A stretch of DNA of 64,000 nucleotides from Mycobacterium sp. Root265 (GCF_001428895.1 NZ_LMJA01000013.1:1-64000), one strand, 5' to 3'. Numbered from the stretch's first letter, positions 53,407 to 61,986 are shown. The notes: generated by a model not told the origin, from the letters alone. A program made the numbers and translations.

Positions 53407-53426
53407 CATGGCAAGTGTTTGCCATG
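53407..53426. promoter_or_regulatory. perfect 8-bp inverted repeat upstream of the lipoprotein gene
   Basis: CATGGCAA (53407-53414) and TTGCCATG (53419-53426) flank GTGT, 27 bp before the lipoprotein ATG. It could be an operator or a leader hairpin; no T-run follows, so a terminator is less likely. Confidence 0.55.
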
Positions 53427-53452
53427 AATAAGACTTTCACAACAAGGGGTTC

Positions 53453-54187
53453 ATGATGAAGACATCTGCAATTGCCGGTGTTGCGGCAATAGCCACCACA
53501 TTGGGCTTGATCCTGTCCGGCTGCGGCTCGGACACCAAGACCACCGAGGGGTCCGCCAAGACCAGTGCCTCCGCGGAATCCTCGAAGGCGTCGGCGAGCG
53601 AATCCGCGCCGAAGACAACGAAGCCCAAGGTGGCACCGCGCGACGAGGTCACCGGCGCCACGGGTCCCAATGAGACGATCGCCAGCTACATCGAGGCCAA
53701 CGGTATCCAGGAGACGCCGGTCAAGCGTGGCGACCCGGGCTCGCCGACCATCGACCTGCCGTTCCCCGAAGGCTGGGAGGACGCCGGCGCGGACACCCCC
53801 GAATGGGCTTACGGCGCAATCATCTACACCGGTCCCGAGGCTGCCGAGTACACCCCCAGCATCGTCGCCCTGGTGTCCAAGCTGACCGGCAACGTCGACC
53901 CGCAGCGGATCATCGACCTGGCCGGCGGCGAGCTGCAGAACCTGCCGGAGTACGAGGGCTGGAACGAGGGCGCGGTGAGTACCCTGGGCGAGTACCCGGC
54001 CTTCCAGCTCGGTGGCACCTGGGTGTCGGACGGACAGACCAAGATCGTGGCGCAGAAGACGGTCGTCATCCCGGGCGCCGACGGCCTCTACGTGCTGCAG
54101 CTCAATGCGGACGGCACCGAGGACCAGGCCGATATCGTCAGCTCGGCAACCGATGCCATCGATTCGGAGACCACCATCACGCCTTGA
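53453..54187 (+). CDS. LpqN/LpqT-family lipoprotein
   Basis: A 244-residue lipoprotein; signal peptide with lipobox LILSGC. A Ser/Lys/Ala-rich spacer (about 27-65) leads to a C-terminal LpqN-like domain with TIDLPFPEGWEDAG, YGAIIYTGPEAAEYTPSIVAL and QKTVVIPGADGLYVLQLNADG. Members of this mycobacterial family bind outer-envelope or MmpL-associated partners. AAGGGG precedes a double ATG. It is monocistronic, ending at two strong hairpins. Confidence 0.9.
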   Translation: MMKTSAIAGVAAIATTLGLILSGCGSDTKTTEGSAKTSASAESSKASASESAPKTTKPKVAPRDEVTGATGPNETIASYIEANGIQETPVKRGDPGSPTIDLPFPEGWEDAGADTPEWAYGAIIYTGPEAAEYTPSIVALVSKLTGNVDPQRIIDLAGGELQNLPEYEGWNEGAVSTLGEYPAFQLGGTWVSDGQTKIVAQKTVVIPGADGLYVLQLNADGTEDQADIVSSATDAIDSETTITP

Positions 54188-54202
54188 TCCTCTCGGCGTG
54201 AT
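54176..54202. terminator. hairpin at the end of the lipoprotein gene
   Basis: ATCACGCC (54176-54183) and GGCGTGAT (54195-54202) form a perfect 8-bp stem with 11-nt loop overlapping the stop codon. No T-run follows, as is usual in actinobacteria. Confidence 0.5.
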
Positions 54203-54205
54203 CGA

Positions 54206-54247
54206 CGATGCCGGCGCACCGCAGCTTCACCGCGGTCGCCGGCATCG
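54206..54247. terminator. strong bidirectional hairpin between convergent genes
   Basis: CGATGCCGGCG (54206-54216) pairs with CGCCGGCATCG (54237-54247), and the inner ACCGC/GCGGT arms extend it to about 16 bp with one bulged C and a 9-nt loop. It lies between the convergent lipoprotein and Old Yellow Enzyme genes and can stop both transcripts. Confidence 0.7.
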
Positions 54248-54259
54248 CTCGTCCGGGCA

Positions 54260-55429
54260 TCAGGCCGGTGTACGGATGACACAGCGGGTGCCGCTGTACA
54301 CCGTCGGCATGCATTTCATGCAGTGCACGCACAATCCCGCCGTCGCCGTCTCGTCGCGGAACCGGTTGACCAGAGCAGGATCCCGCAGCAACGCACGGGC
54401 CATCGCCACGAATTCGAAACCCTCGTCCAGTGCGCCGTGCACGGTGTCCAGCTCGTTGATACCGCCCAGCAGGATCAGCGGCATCTCCAGCGTCTCGCGG
54501 AACTGGCGGGCTGTCGGCAGGAAGAACGCCTCCTCGAAGGGGTATTCACGAAAGAGCCTTCTGCCGATGACGCGCAACCCCAGTCCGACCGGCGCCGGCT
54601 GCGAGGCGATGAACTCCGCCATCGGGACCGGACCGCGAAAGTAGTACATCGGGTTGAGTAGTGAACTGCCCCCGGTGAGTTGCAGCGCGTCGAGATGCCC
54701 GTCGGACTGCAGGAGGTGTGCCGTCGCGAGGCTGTCGGTGAGCCAGAAGCCGCCGGGCACACCATCGTCCATGTTGAATTTGGCTGTCACGGCGACGGAT
54801 TCACCCACCGTGGCGCGAACCCGCTCGGCCACCCGACGGGCCAGCTCGGCACGCCGGGTGGTGTCACCGCCGAATTCGTCGCTGCGGCGATTGAGGTTCG
54901 GGCTGAAGAACGAACTGATGAGATAGCCGTGGCCCATGTGGATCTCGATGGCATCGAACCCGGCCTCGACCGCATGGCGGGCCGCGGCACCGAACCCGTC
55001 CACCACGGCGGCGAGCTGAGTGGTGGTGGCCGCCCTGACCCGGCCCATCGCCGGAGCGCTGAACCGGCTGCTCGGCGCCAGCGACGGGGTGCGGTTGGAC
55101 AGCGTGTTGGCGACCAGTCCGGCGTGCCCGATCTGGGCACATGCCAGGGCACCTTCGGCGTGCACCACCTCGGTCAGGCGCCGCAGTCCGGGCACGGCAT
55201 CCGCGCCGAGCACGACGGTGTCGCGGTGCACCCGACCGCCTGGTGAGATCGCCAGATAGGCGACGGTGGTCATCGCCGCGCCACCGCGCGCGACCTCGGC
55301 GTGGAAGTCGATCAGCGCGTCACCGACCCGCCCTCCGCCCATCACGCCCTCGAACGTGGCCGCCTTGATGAACCTGTTTTTCAGCGTCAGGGGGCCCAGC
55401 GTCCCCGGCGTGAATGCTTTCGATACCAT
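54260..55429 (-). CDS. Old Yellow Enzyme-family NADH:flavin oxidoreductase
   Basis: A 389-residue FMN-binding TIM-barrel reductase. LKNRFIKAATFEG at the N-terminus, QIGHAG, the substrate His in HMGHGYLISSFFSPNLNRRSDEFGG and LGGINE are typical of the family. The C-terminal cysteines HCMKC...GTRC could bind a metal or cluster, as in NADH oxidase-like members, though the usual third domain is missing. The ATG at 55429 sits inside a 23-bp palindrome shared with the divergent epimerase promoter; an ATG at 55435 is also possible. It would reduce an activated C=C bond; substrate unknown. Confidence 0.87.
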   Translation of the reverse strand: MVSKAFTPGTLGPLTLKNRFIKAATFEGVMGGGRVGDALIDFHAEVARGGAAMTTVAYLAISPGGRVHRDTVVLGADAVPGLRRLTEVVHAEGALACAQIGHAGLVANTLSNRTPSLAPSSRFSAPAMGRVRAATTTQLAAVVDGFGAAARHAVEAGFDAIEIHMGHGYLISSFFSPNLNRRSDEFGGDTTRRAELARRVAERVRATVGESVAVTAKFNMDDGVPGGFWLTDSLATAHLLQSDGHLDALQLTGGSSLLNPMYYFRGPVPMAEFIASQPAPVGLGLRVIGRRLFREYPFEEAFFLPTARQFRETLEMPLILLGGINELDTVHGALDEGFEFVAMARALLRDPALVNRFRDETATAGLCVHCMKCMPTVYSGTRCVIRTPA

Positions 55430-55444
55430 TGGCATCGAAATATA
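55418..55444. promoter_or_regulatory. 23-bp palindromic operator in a bidirectional promoter
   Basis: Arms TTTCGAT (55418-55424) and ATCGAAA (55434-55440) flank an inner CCA/TGG pair; 10 of 11 base pairs match around a central T. It covers the start codon of the leftward gene. An AATATA/TATATT box (55439-55444) adjoins it and may be the -10 for the leftward gene. The TetR gene 1 kb downstream is a candidate regulator. Confidence 0.6.
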
Positions 55445-55457
55445 GCAGGAGGTTCGC

Positions 55458-56432
55458 ATGCGCATCGCGGTCACCGGGGGCACCGGCTATCTGGGCGCTC
55501 ACACCGTGCGCGCACTGCTGGAGGCCGGGCACCAGATCCGGCTGCTGGTCGCGCCGGGCTGCGCCGGCGACGCGGTGATCCCCCGGCTCGCCGCGCTCGG
55601 CGAGGCGGACGTCCTCGACGGCGACATCCGCTCGGCCGACACCGTCACCCGCCTGCTGAACGGTTGCGATGCCGTCATCCACGCCGCCGGGGTGGTCGGC
55701 ACCGACCGCCGCCGCGAGGCACTGATGTGGGAGATCAACGCCCATGCGACCGAAGCGGTGCTCACCCGGGCCGCCGAGGCGGGCTTGGATCCGATCGTCT
55801 CGGTGAGCAGTTACAGCGCGCTCTTCCCGCCGCCGGATGGCGTGATCACGGCCGACACTCCCCCGGCGCCGGGACGCAGCCCGTACGCCCAGACCAAGGC
55901 GTACGCCGACCGGGCCGCGCGGCGGCTGCAGGAGCGGGGTGCGCCGGTGGTCGTCACCTACCCGTCCAGCGTCGTGGGTCCGGCCTTCTGGACCGCCGCC
56001 GGGGTGACCGAACGCGGCTGGGGCCCGATGGTGCGCGCCGGTGTCGCGCCGCGCATGCCGGGCGGCATGCAGATGGTCGACGTCCGCGATGTCGCCGACG
56101 TGCACGCCACGCTGATGCACGCCGGGTGCGGGCCCAGGCGGTACGTGTGCGGCGGCCTGATGCTGACGTTCGACGCGATGGTCGACGCGCTGGAGCAGGG
56201 ATCTGGCCACCCCATCCGGCGAGTACCGCTGTCGCCGAGGGTCTTTCGGGGCATCGGATGGGTAGCCGATGCGTTCGGCCGGGTGGTGCCGCTCGGGGAC
56301 GGCCTCAGCCACGAGGCGGCGCTGCTGCTGACCGCGGCGACCCCGACCGATGATGCGCGCACGCTCACCGAGCTGGGCCTGACCGGCTGGCGGTCACCAC
56401 GGCGGGCGATCATCGCGTCATTCGGGCGGTGA
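55458..56432 (+). CDS. NAD-dependent epimerase/dehydratase-family protein
   Basis: A 324-residue extended SDR with GGTGYLG (7-13), DGDIRSADTV, HAAGVVG, Ser in SVSSYSAL and the YAQTK (YxxxK) pair near 142. Such proteins act on NDP-sugars, dihydroflavonol/steroid ketones or other alcohols; the sequence does not settle which. A strong AGGAGG lies 6 nt before its ATG. It is divergent from the Old Yellow Enzyme gene and overlaps the convergent TetR gene by 15 bp. Confidence 0.88.
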   Translation: MRIAVTGGTGYLGAHTVRALLEAGHQIRLLVAPGCAGDAVIPRLAALGEADVLDGDIRSADTVTRLLNGCDAVIHAAGVVGTDRRREALMWEINAHATEAVLTRAAEAGLDPIVSVSSYSALFPPPDGVITADTPPAPGRSPYAQTKAYADRAARRLQERGAPVVVTYPSSVVGPAFWTAAGVTERGWGPMVRAGVAPRMPGGMQMVDVRDVADVHATLMHAGCGPRRYVCGGLMLTFDAMVDALEQGSGHPIRRVPLSPRVFRGIGWVADAFGRVVPLGDGLSHEAALLLTAATPTDDARTLTELGLTGWRSPRRAIIASFGR

Positions 56433-56972
56433 TGCGCCCAGTGCGGTGCACAGCAGCTGCACCAGCCGGTCCTGCAGCATCGGCGCATCGTCGTCGGCGG
56501 CGACGGTGGTGACGAACAACGCCGCGCCCGCCGCCATGGCCAGTGCCGCCCGGGCATCCACTTCGGCGCCGTACCCCTGCGCGGCGAACAGCTCGATCGC
56601 CGGTCCGCTGAACCCGGCCCACAGCGCCGTGCGCATCTCGTCGTTCTCCCGCAGCGCCAGCAGCAGTCCGGGAACCGCCTCCTTGACGTCGGGGCGGCCG
56701 AACAACAGGTGACTGCCGCGCACCACCCAGTCGATCCACCCCGTGAGGTCCGTGCCGGTGAACGGGGACATGTCGGGGGTCTCGCCGAGGATGGCGTGCA
56801 GGACCAGTTCTGCCTTGGAGGACCAGCGCCGGTTCAGACTGGAACGCCCGACCCCGGCGCGGGTGGCCACCAACCGCACGCTCAGTTCGTCCCAACCGAC
56901 CTCGACCAGCAGTTCCCGTGTCACGGCCAGCACGCGCTCGTCGATCGAGGCGTCCCGTGGCCGTCCGGTCAT
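56418..56972 (-). CDS. TetR-family transcriptional regulator
   Basis: A 184-residue TetR protein; the HTH lies near residues 25-58 (LSVRLVATRAGVGRSSLNRRWSSKAEL). The C-terminal ligand region is distinct from the Rv0767c-type TetR. It is convergent with the epimerase gene and about 95 bp from gabD2, which runs the other way. It could control the epimerase/Old Yellow Enzyme promoter through the 23-bp palindrome or gabD2; neither is shown. Confidence 0.9.
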   Translation of the reverse strand: MTGRPRDASIDERVLAVTRELLVEVGWDELSVRLVATRAGVGRSSLNRRWSSKAELVLHAILGETPDMSPFTGTDLTGWIDWVVRGSHLLFGRPDVKEAVPGLLLALRENDEMRTALWAGFSGPAIELFAAQGYGAEVDARAALAMAAGAALFVTTVAADDDAPMLQDRLVQLLCTALGASPPE

Positions 56973-57066
56973 GCCCCAGATTCAACCGCATCGGCCTTGG
57001 TCGGAACCGCCGGTACCAGGTATGTTGGGCGACACCAGCAAGTTACTCACCAGTAGGAGAGTTGCC

Positions 57067-58620
57067 ATGCCCGCTCCGTCCGCCGCCGACTTCGCCCGCC
57101 TCCGGGCGTTGTGCGCCATCGAGGACATCGACACCCGACCGTCCCGCCAGATCTATGAGGTGTTCACCGGCAGGGAACTGACCACCATCCCGGTCGGCAC
57201 CACCGAGGATGTCGCTGCCGCCTTCGCGAAGGCCCGCGCGGCACAGGTCGCCTGGGCCGCCCGCCCGGCCCGCGAGCGCGCCGCCATCATCGAACGATTC
57301 CGCAGCCTGGTGATCGAGCACCGCGACTTCCTGATGGATGTGGCGCAGGCCGAGACCGGCAAGGCACGGGCGGCCGCGCAAGAAGAGATTCTCGACATGA
57401 TGCTCAACGCCCGGTACTACGCGCGTGAGGCGAACCGGCTGTTGTCCCCGAAGCGGGTTCAGGGCCTGTTGCCCGGCCTGGTCAAGACCGTGGTGAATCA
57501 CTGGCCCAAGGGCGTCATCGGTGTCATCGCGCCGTGGAACTACCCGATGGCGCTGTCCATCTCGGATTCCATCCCGGCACTGCTTGCCGGCAACGCGGTG
57601 GTCGTCAAACCCGACAGCCAGACCCCCTACTGCACCCTGGCCAACGCCGAATTGCTCTATGCCGCAGGCATTCCACCCGAGGTGTTCGCGGTGGTGCCAG
57701 GGCCGGGATCGGTGGTCGGCACCGCCATCGTGGAGCACTGCGACTACCTGATGTTCACCGGATCGACGGCCACCGGCCGCGCCCTGGCCGAGCAGTGCGG
57801 GCGCCGGCTGATCGGGTTCTCCGCCGAACTGGGCGGCAAGAACCCGATGATCGTCACCAAGGGCGCCAATCTCGATGTGGCCGCCAAGGCCGCGACCCGG
57901 GCCTGCTTCTCCAATGCCGGGCAGCTGTGCATCTCCATCGAACGCATCTACGTCGAGCGCGAGATCGCCGACGAATTCACCGCCAAGTTCGGGGAGCGGG
58001 TGCGCAACATGCGGCTCTCCACTGCCTATGACTTCACCGCCGACATGGGCAGCCTGATGTCCGAGGACCAAGTCAAGACCATGACCAATCATGTCGACGA
58101 TGCGAAGGTCAAGGGCGCCAAGGTGGTTGCCGGTGGCAACGCCCGGCCCGACCTCGGGCCGCTGTTCTACGAGCCGACGGTGCTCACCGATGTCACCGAT
58201 GAGATGGAGTGCGGGCGCAACGAAACCTTCGGTCCGCTGGTGTCGATCTACCCGGTGGCCGACGTCGAGGAGGCCATCGAGCGGGCCAACGACACCGAGT
58301 ACGGACTCAACGCCAGCGTGTGGGCGGCCAGCAAGGCCGAGGGCGAGGCGATCGCCGCGCGGCTGCAGGCCGGCACCGTCAACGTCGACGAGGGTTACGC
58401 CCTGGCGTTCGGCAGCACCGCCGCCCCGATGGGCGGCATGAAGGCCTCCGGTATCGGCCGTAGGCACGGCGCGGACGGCATCCTGAAATACACCGAATCG
58501 CAGACGGTGTCCACCGCGCGGGTGATCAATCTCGATGCGCCGCTGGGGATCCCACAGACGCTGTGGCAGAAGGCGCTGACCCCGATGATCCAGCTGGTGC
58601 AGAAGCTGCCCGGGCGGTGA
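57067..58620 (+). CDS. gabD2: succinate-semialdehyde dehydrogenase-type GabD2
   Basis: A 517-residue aldehyde dehydrogenase very close to M. tuberculosis GabD2 (Rv1731): MPAPSA, PWNYPM, KPDSQTPYC, PGPGSVVGT, catalytic Glu in FSAELGGKNP and Cys in NAGQLCISIERI. The family oxidises succinate semialdehyde to succinate with NADP. The ATG at 57067 has TAGGAGAG before it; the long upstream frame is not real. A TATGTT box near 57021 may be its -10. Its stop overlaps the DinB gene start (GTGA). Confidence 0.93.
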   Translation: MPAPSAADFARLRALCAIEDIDTRPSRQIYEVFTGRELTTIPVGTTEDVAAAFAKARAAQVAWAARPARERAAIIERFRSLVIEHRDFLMDVAQAETGKARAAAQEEILDMMLNARYYAREANRLLSPKRVQGLLPGLVKTVVNHWPKGVIGVIAPWNYPMALSISDSIPALLAGNAVVVKPDSQTPYCTLANAELLYAAGIPPEVFAVVPGPGSVVGTAIVEHCDYLMFTGSTATGRALAEQCGRRLIGFSAELGGKNPMIVTKGANLDVAAKAATRACFSNAGQLCISIERIYVEREIADEFTAKFGERVRNMRLSTAYDFTADMGSLMSEDQVKTMTNHVDDAKVKGAKVVAGGNARPDLGPLFYEPTVLTDVTDEMECGRNETFGPLVSIYPVADVEEAIERANDTEYGLNASVWAASKAEGEAIAARLQAGTVNVDEGYALAFGSTAAPMGGMKASGIGRRHGADGILKYTESQTVSTARVINLDAPLGIPQTLWQKALTPMIQLVQKLPGR

Positions 58621-59120
58621 GCACCGAGCGGCCGATGCCGCCGCTCGACGGGGACGAACGCACAAACCTTGCGAGCTGGCTAGATTTCTACCGGGCCACC
58701 CTCGCGGGCAAGTGCGCCGGCCTGACCGACGCGCAACTGCGCACCGCGCCGGTGCCGCCGTCGACGCTCACGCTGCAGGGTCTGCTGCAGCACGAGACCG
58801 AGGTCGAGCGGAACTGGTTCCGCCGGGTGCTGCTCGGCGACGATGTGCCCGCCCTGTACGGGCCCCGATCGGTCGAGGGTCACGACGGCGGGTTCGCACC
58901 GGCCGACGTGTCCTTCGAAAGTGTCTACCGCACATGGCAGGACGAGGTCGACCGGTCGCGAACCGCCTGCGCCGACCGGCAGCTCGACGACACCAGCCCG
59001 TTCATGGGTGGTGCGGTCACGCTGCGCTGGATCTACACGCACATGATCGGTGAGTACGCCCGCCACTGCGGGCACGCCGACCTGATCCGGGAGGCCCTGG
59101 ACGGGGCCACCGGCGTCTAA
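58617..59120 (+). CDS. DinB/DUF664-family protein
   Basis: A 167-residue four-helix-bundle protein of the DinB/DUF664 type. LLQHETEVERNWF and HMIGEYARHCGHADLIRE hold the His residues that usually bind a metal; the group includes mycothiol/bacillithiol-dependent transferases. GTG start inside the gabD2 stop. It overlaps the convergent nitronate-monooxygenase gene by 4 bp. Function unknown; a mycothiol-linked detoxification role is a possibility. Confidence 0.87.
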   Translation: MSTERPMPPLDGDERTNLASWLDFYRATLAGKCAGLTDAQLRTAPVPPSTLTLQGLLQHETEVERNWFRRVLLGDDVPALYGPRSVEGHDGGFAPADVSFESVYRTWQDEVDRSRTACADRQLDDTSPFMGGAVTLRWIYTHMIGEYARHCGHADLIREALDGATGV

Positions 59121-60238
59121 CTTCCGGCGATGCCGTCGAGACGCTTGGTGGCTTCCTCGAAACCGCTGACCAGTTCGCCGATGATGTCGGCGACGGGGCG
59201 GATCTCGTTCATCCGGCCCACGATCTGACCGACCGGCATCGCGACGGCGGTCGGATCCGAGGACTCGTTCATCCGCTGATGGGCCTCGCTGACGAGGATG
59301 TTCTGCAGCGGCATGGGCAGCGGGTCGGGTGCGTTCTCGGCATCCCACGCGTCGGTCCAGCGACTCTTGAGCAGCCGGGCCGGCTTGCCGGTGTAGATCT
59401 TGCGGCGCACGGTGTCACTGGAGGTGGCGTCGAGCATGGCCTGCTGGATGGTCGACACCCCGGAGGCCTGCCGCACACCGAGGTCGTACTCGGCAGAGGT
59501 CAGGAAGGCCGAGCCCATCCAGACGCCTTGCGCACCGAGGGCCAGCGCCGCGGCGACCTGGCGTCCGGTCCCGATACCGCCGGCTGCGAGCACCGGGGCC
59601 TTACCGTCGAGTGCGTCGACGATCTCGGGCCACAGGACCACCGATCCGATCTCACCGGTGTGCCCACCGGCCTCATGGCCCTGGGCGACGACGATGTCGA
59701 CACCGTTCTCGGCATGGCGCAGTGCGTGTTTGGCGCTGCCGGCCAGCGCGGCCACCGGCACACCGGCGGCGTGGGCCTGGTCGATGACATCCTTGGGCGG
59801 CGAGCCGAGTGCATTGGCGATCAGCTTGATCGGATGCTTGAGTGCCACATCGACGTGGCTGCGGGCCACCGAGTGCAGCCAGCCCAGCACGCCCTCGGAC
59901 TTCTCCTCGTCCTCGGGCAGCGGGGGCACCCCGAGATCGGCGAGCGTCTTGGCCACGAAATCGCGGTGCGTCTCCGGGATCAGCTTGTTGATGTCGACGC
60001 TGGTGCCTTCGGTGGGGATCTTGGCGGGCATCACGATGTCGACGCCGTAGGGCTTGCCGTCGGTGTTGGCGTCCATCCACTGCAGGACGTTCTCCAGGTC
60101 GTCGGCATCGTTGAACCGCACGCAGCCCAGCACGCCGAGCCCGCCGGCCTTGCTGACCGCGGCGGCCACCTTCTCCGACGGGGTGAAGACGAAGATCGGG
60201 TATTCGATCCCGAACCGTTCACACAGTTCAGTTCTCAT
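59117..60238 (-). CDS. nitronate monooxygenase (2-nitropropane dioxygenase)-family flavoprotein
   Basis: A 373-residue FMN-dependent TIM-barrel protein with the family signatures GVLGC (N-terminal), GHEAGGHTGE with the conserved His, and VLAAGGIGTGRQVAAALALGAQGVWMGSAFL. Its ATG overlaps the fadD19 stop as ATGA, so it belongs to the KstR-controlled fadD19 transcript. Family members oxidise nitronates, but the place suggests a steroid or enoyl-CoA-type substrate. I do not recall it next to fadD19 in M. tuberculosis. Confidence 0.89.
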   Translation of the reverse strand: MRTELCERFGIEYPIFVFTPSEKVAAAVSKAGGLGVLGCVRFNDADDLENVLQWMDANTDGKPYGVDIVMPAKIPTEGTSVDINKLIPETHRDFVAKTLADLGVPPLPEDEEKSEGVLGWLHSVARSHVDVALKHPIKLIANALGSPPKDVIDQAHAAGVPVAALAGSAKHALRHAENGVDIVVAQGHEAGGHTGEIGSVVLWPEIVDALDGKAPVLAAGGIGTGRQVAAALALGAQGVWMGSAFLTSAEYDLGVRQASGVSTIQQAMLDATSSDTVRRKIYTGKPARLLKSRWTDAWDAENAPDPLPMPLQNILVSEAHQRMNESSDPTAVAMPVGQIVGRMNEIRPVADIIGELVSGFEEATKRLDGIAGS

Positions 60239-61899
60239 GATGCGGCTCCTGCGTGCTTGGCGTGGATATCGTCGGCGGGTCGTTCCTCGGTGGTGTCCTT
60301 GGCCCAGCGGTAATCCGGCTTGCCCGCGGGCGAGCGCTTCACCTCGTCGACCAGCCAAAGGCTGCGCGGCACCTTGTATCCCGCGATCTCGGTACGGACG
60401 TGCGCGTCCAGATCGGCCAGCGTCGGACGGGTCCCCTCGCGAGGCTGCACCACGGCGGCGACGTGCTGGCCGAAGCGTTCGTCGGGCACGCCGACGACGA
60501 GTGCATCGAACACATCGGGATGTCCCTTGAGCGCCGCCTCGACCTCTTCGGGGTAGATCTTCTCGCCGCCGCTGTTGATCGACACCGAGCCGCGGCCCAG
60601 CATCGTCACGCTGCCGTCGGCTTCGACCTCTGCGTAATCACCCGGAATCGCATACCGCACACCGTTGTACGTCCGGAACGTCTCGGCGGTCTTCTTCTCG
60701 TCCTTGAAGTAGCCGACCGGGATGTGACCGCATTTGGCGATGATGCCGCGCACACCCGAACCGGGTACGACCTCGTTACCGTCCTCGTCGAGCACCTTGG
60801 TGTTCTTGTCGATGGTGACCCGCGGACCGCCGGTGTGCGACTGGCCCTTTGCCACGATGCTCGTGCCACCGAATCCGGTTTCCGAGGAACCGATCGAGTC
60901 GGTGATGACCCGGTTGGGCAGCAGCTCGAGGAACTTCTCCTTGAGGCTGGTGGAGAACAGCGCCGCGGTGCTGGCCAACAGGAAGAGCGAGGACAGGTCA
61001 TAAGGTTCTGATCCTGGGGTGCCCTCGTCCTGGTGTGCCAGCAGGGCGTCGAGCAGCGGGCGCGCCATCGCGTCGCCGGTGAAGAAGAGCAGATTGACCT
61101 TGTGGTCGTGGATCAGACGCCACACCTGATCGGCGTCGAATTCCGGTGTCAGCACCACGGTCTGACCGGAGAACAGGGCCATCCAGGTGGCCGACTGGGT
61201 GGCGCCGTGGATCATCGGGGGGATGGGCAGCCGGATCATCGGCGCGTTGGCAGCGGCCTGCTTGGACAGGTCGTATTCGTCGGCGATGGGCTCCCCGGTG
61301 GCGAAGTCGGTGCCGCCGAACAACACCCGGTAGATGTCCTCGTGGCGCCACATCACACCCTTGGGGAAACCGGTGGTGCCGCCGGTGTAGAGCAGGTAGA
61401 TGTCGTCGGCGCTGCGCGGGCCGAAATCGCGCTCCGGCGAGCCCTGGGCGAGGGCGGCCTCGAACTCGACGCCGCCGTACCGCTGGTAGTCGTCGTCGGA
61501 TCCGTCCTCGACGACCAGGACGGTCTTCACGTTCGGCGTCTCGGGCAGCACGTTGGCGACCCGGTCGGCGTAGCGGCGCTCGTGGATCAGCGCGACCATG
61601 TCGGAGTTGTCGAAGAGGTATTTCAGCTCGCCCTCGACATAACGGAAGTTGACGTTGACCAGGATCGCGCCGGCCTTGACGATGCCGAGCATCCCGATCA
61701 CGATCTCGATCCGGTTGCGGCAGTACAGACCGACCTTGTCGTCCTTCTTGACACCCTGGTCCTGGAGGTAGTGGGCCAGACGATTGGCCTTGTCCTCGAG
61801 CTGGGCGTAGGTCAGTTGTTCGTCACCACATATGAGGGCGACGCGGTCCGGGACGGCGTCGATTGAGTGCTCGGCAAGATCGGCGATGTTCAGGGCCAT
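60235..61899 (-). CDS. fadD19: steroid acyl-CoA synthetase FadD19
   Basis: A 554-residue AMP-forming acyl-CoA synthetase with LLYTGGTTGFPKGVMWRHED, the adenylate motif SIGSSETGFGG and YAEVEADGSVTMLGRGSVSINSGGEKIYPEEVE. The catalytic Lys lies in SPAGKPDYRW. FadD19 activates long C26 cholesterol side-chain acids to CoA esters in M. tuberculosis and Rhodococcus. The ATG at 61899 is 6 nt after a TAGTTT -10 box, so it is probably leaderless. It is divergent from echA19 with a shared KstR-type box. Confidence 0.95.
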   Translation of the reverse strand: MALNIADLAEHSIDAVPDRVALICGDEQLTYAQLEDKANRLAHYLQDQGVKKDDKVGLYCRNRIEIVIGMLGIVKAGAILVNVNFRYVEGELKYLFDNSDMVALIHERRYADRVANVLPETPNVKTVLVVEDGSDDDYQRYGGVEFEAALAQGSPERDFGPRSADDIYLLYTGGTTGFPKGVMWRHEDIYRVLFGGTDFATGEPIADEYDLSKQAAANAPMIRLPIPPMIHGATQSATWMALFSGQTVVLTPEFDADQVWRLIHDHKVNLLFFTGDAMARPLLDALLAHQDEGTPGSEPYDLSSLFLLASTAALFSTSLKEKFLELLPNRVITDSIGSSETGFGGTSIVAKGQSHTGGPRVTIDKNTKVLDEDGNEVVPGSGVRGIIAKCGHIPVGYFKDEKKTAETFRTYNGVRYAIPGDYAEVEADGSVTMLGRGSVSINSGGEKIYPEEVEAALKGHPDVFDALVVGVPDERFGQHVAAVVQPREGTRPTLADLDAHVRTEIAGYKVPRSLWLVDEVKRSPAGKPDYRWAKDTTEERPADDIHAKHAGAAS

Positions 61900-61905
61900 G
61901 CCCCT

Positions 61906-61923
61906 AAACTAGAACGTGTTACA
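61906..61923. promoter_or_regulatory. KstR-type box overlapping the fadD19 -10 box
   Basis: TAGAACGTGTTACA (61910-61923) matches the KstR consensus with one weak arm, the same variant as at fdxD/fadE26. The minus-strand -10 TAGTTT (61911-61906) overlaps its end and is 6 nt from the fadD19 ATG. It lies 64 bp upstream of echA19, so it can repress both genes. Confidence 0.82.
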
Positions 61924-61986
61924 TTTTTGTTCAAGTAGCGCAGTGTGACAAGTCCGAGTTGTCATCGAGCAGGAAGGCGGACACCC

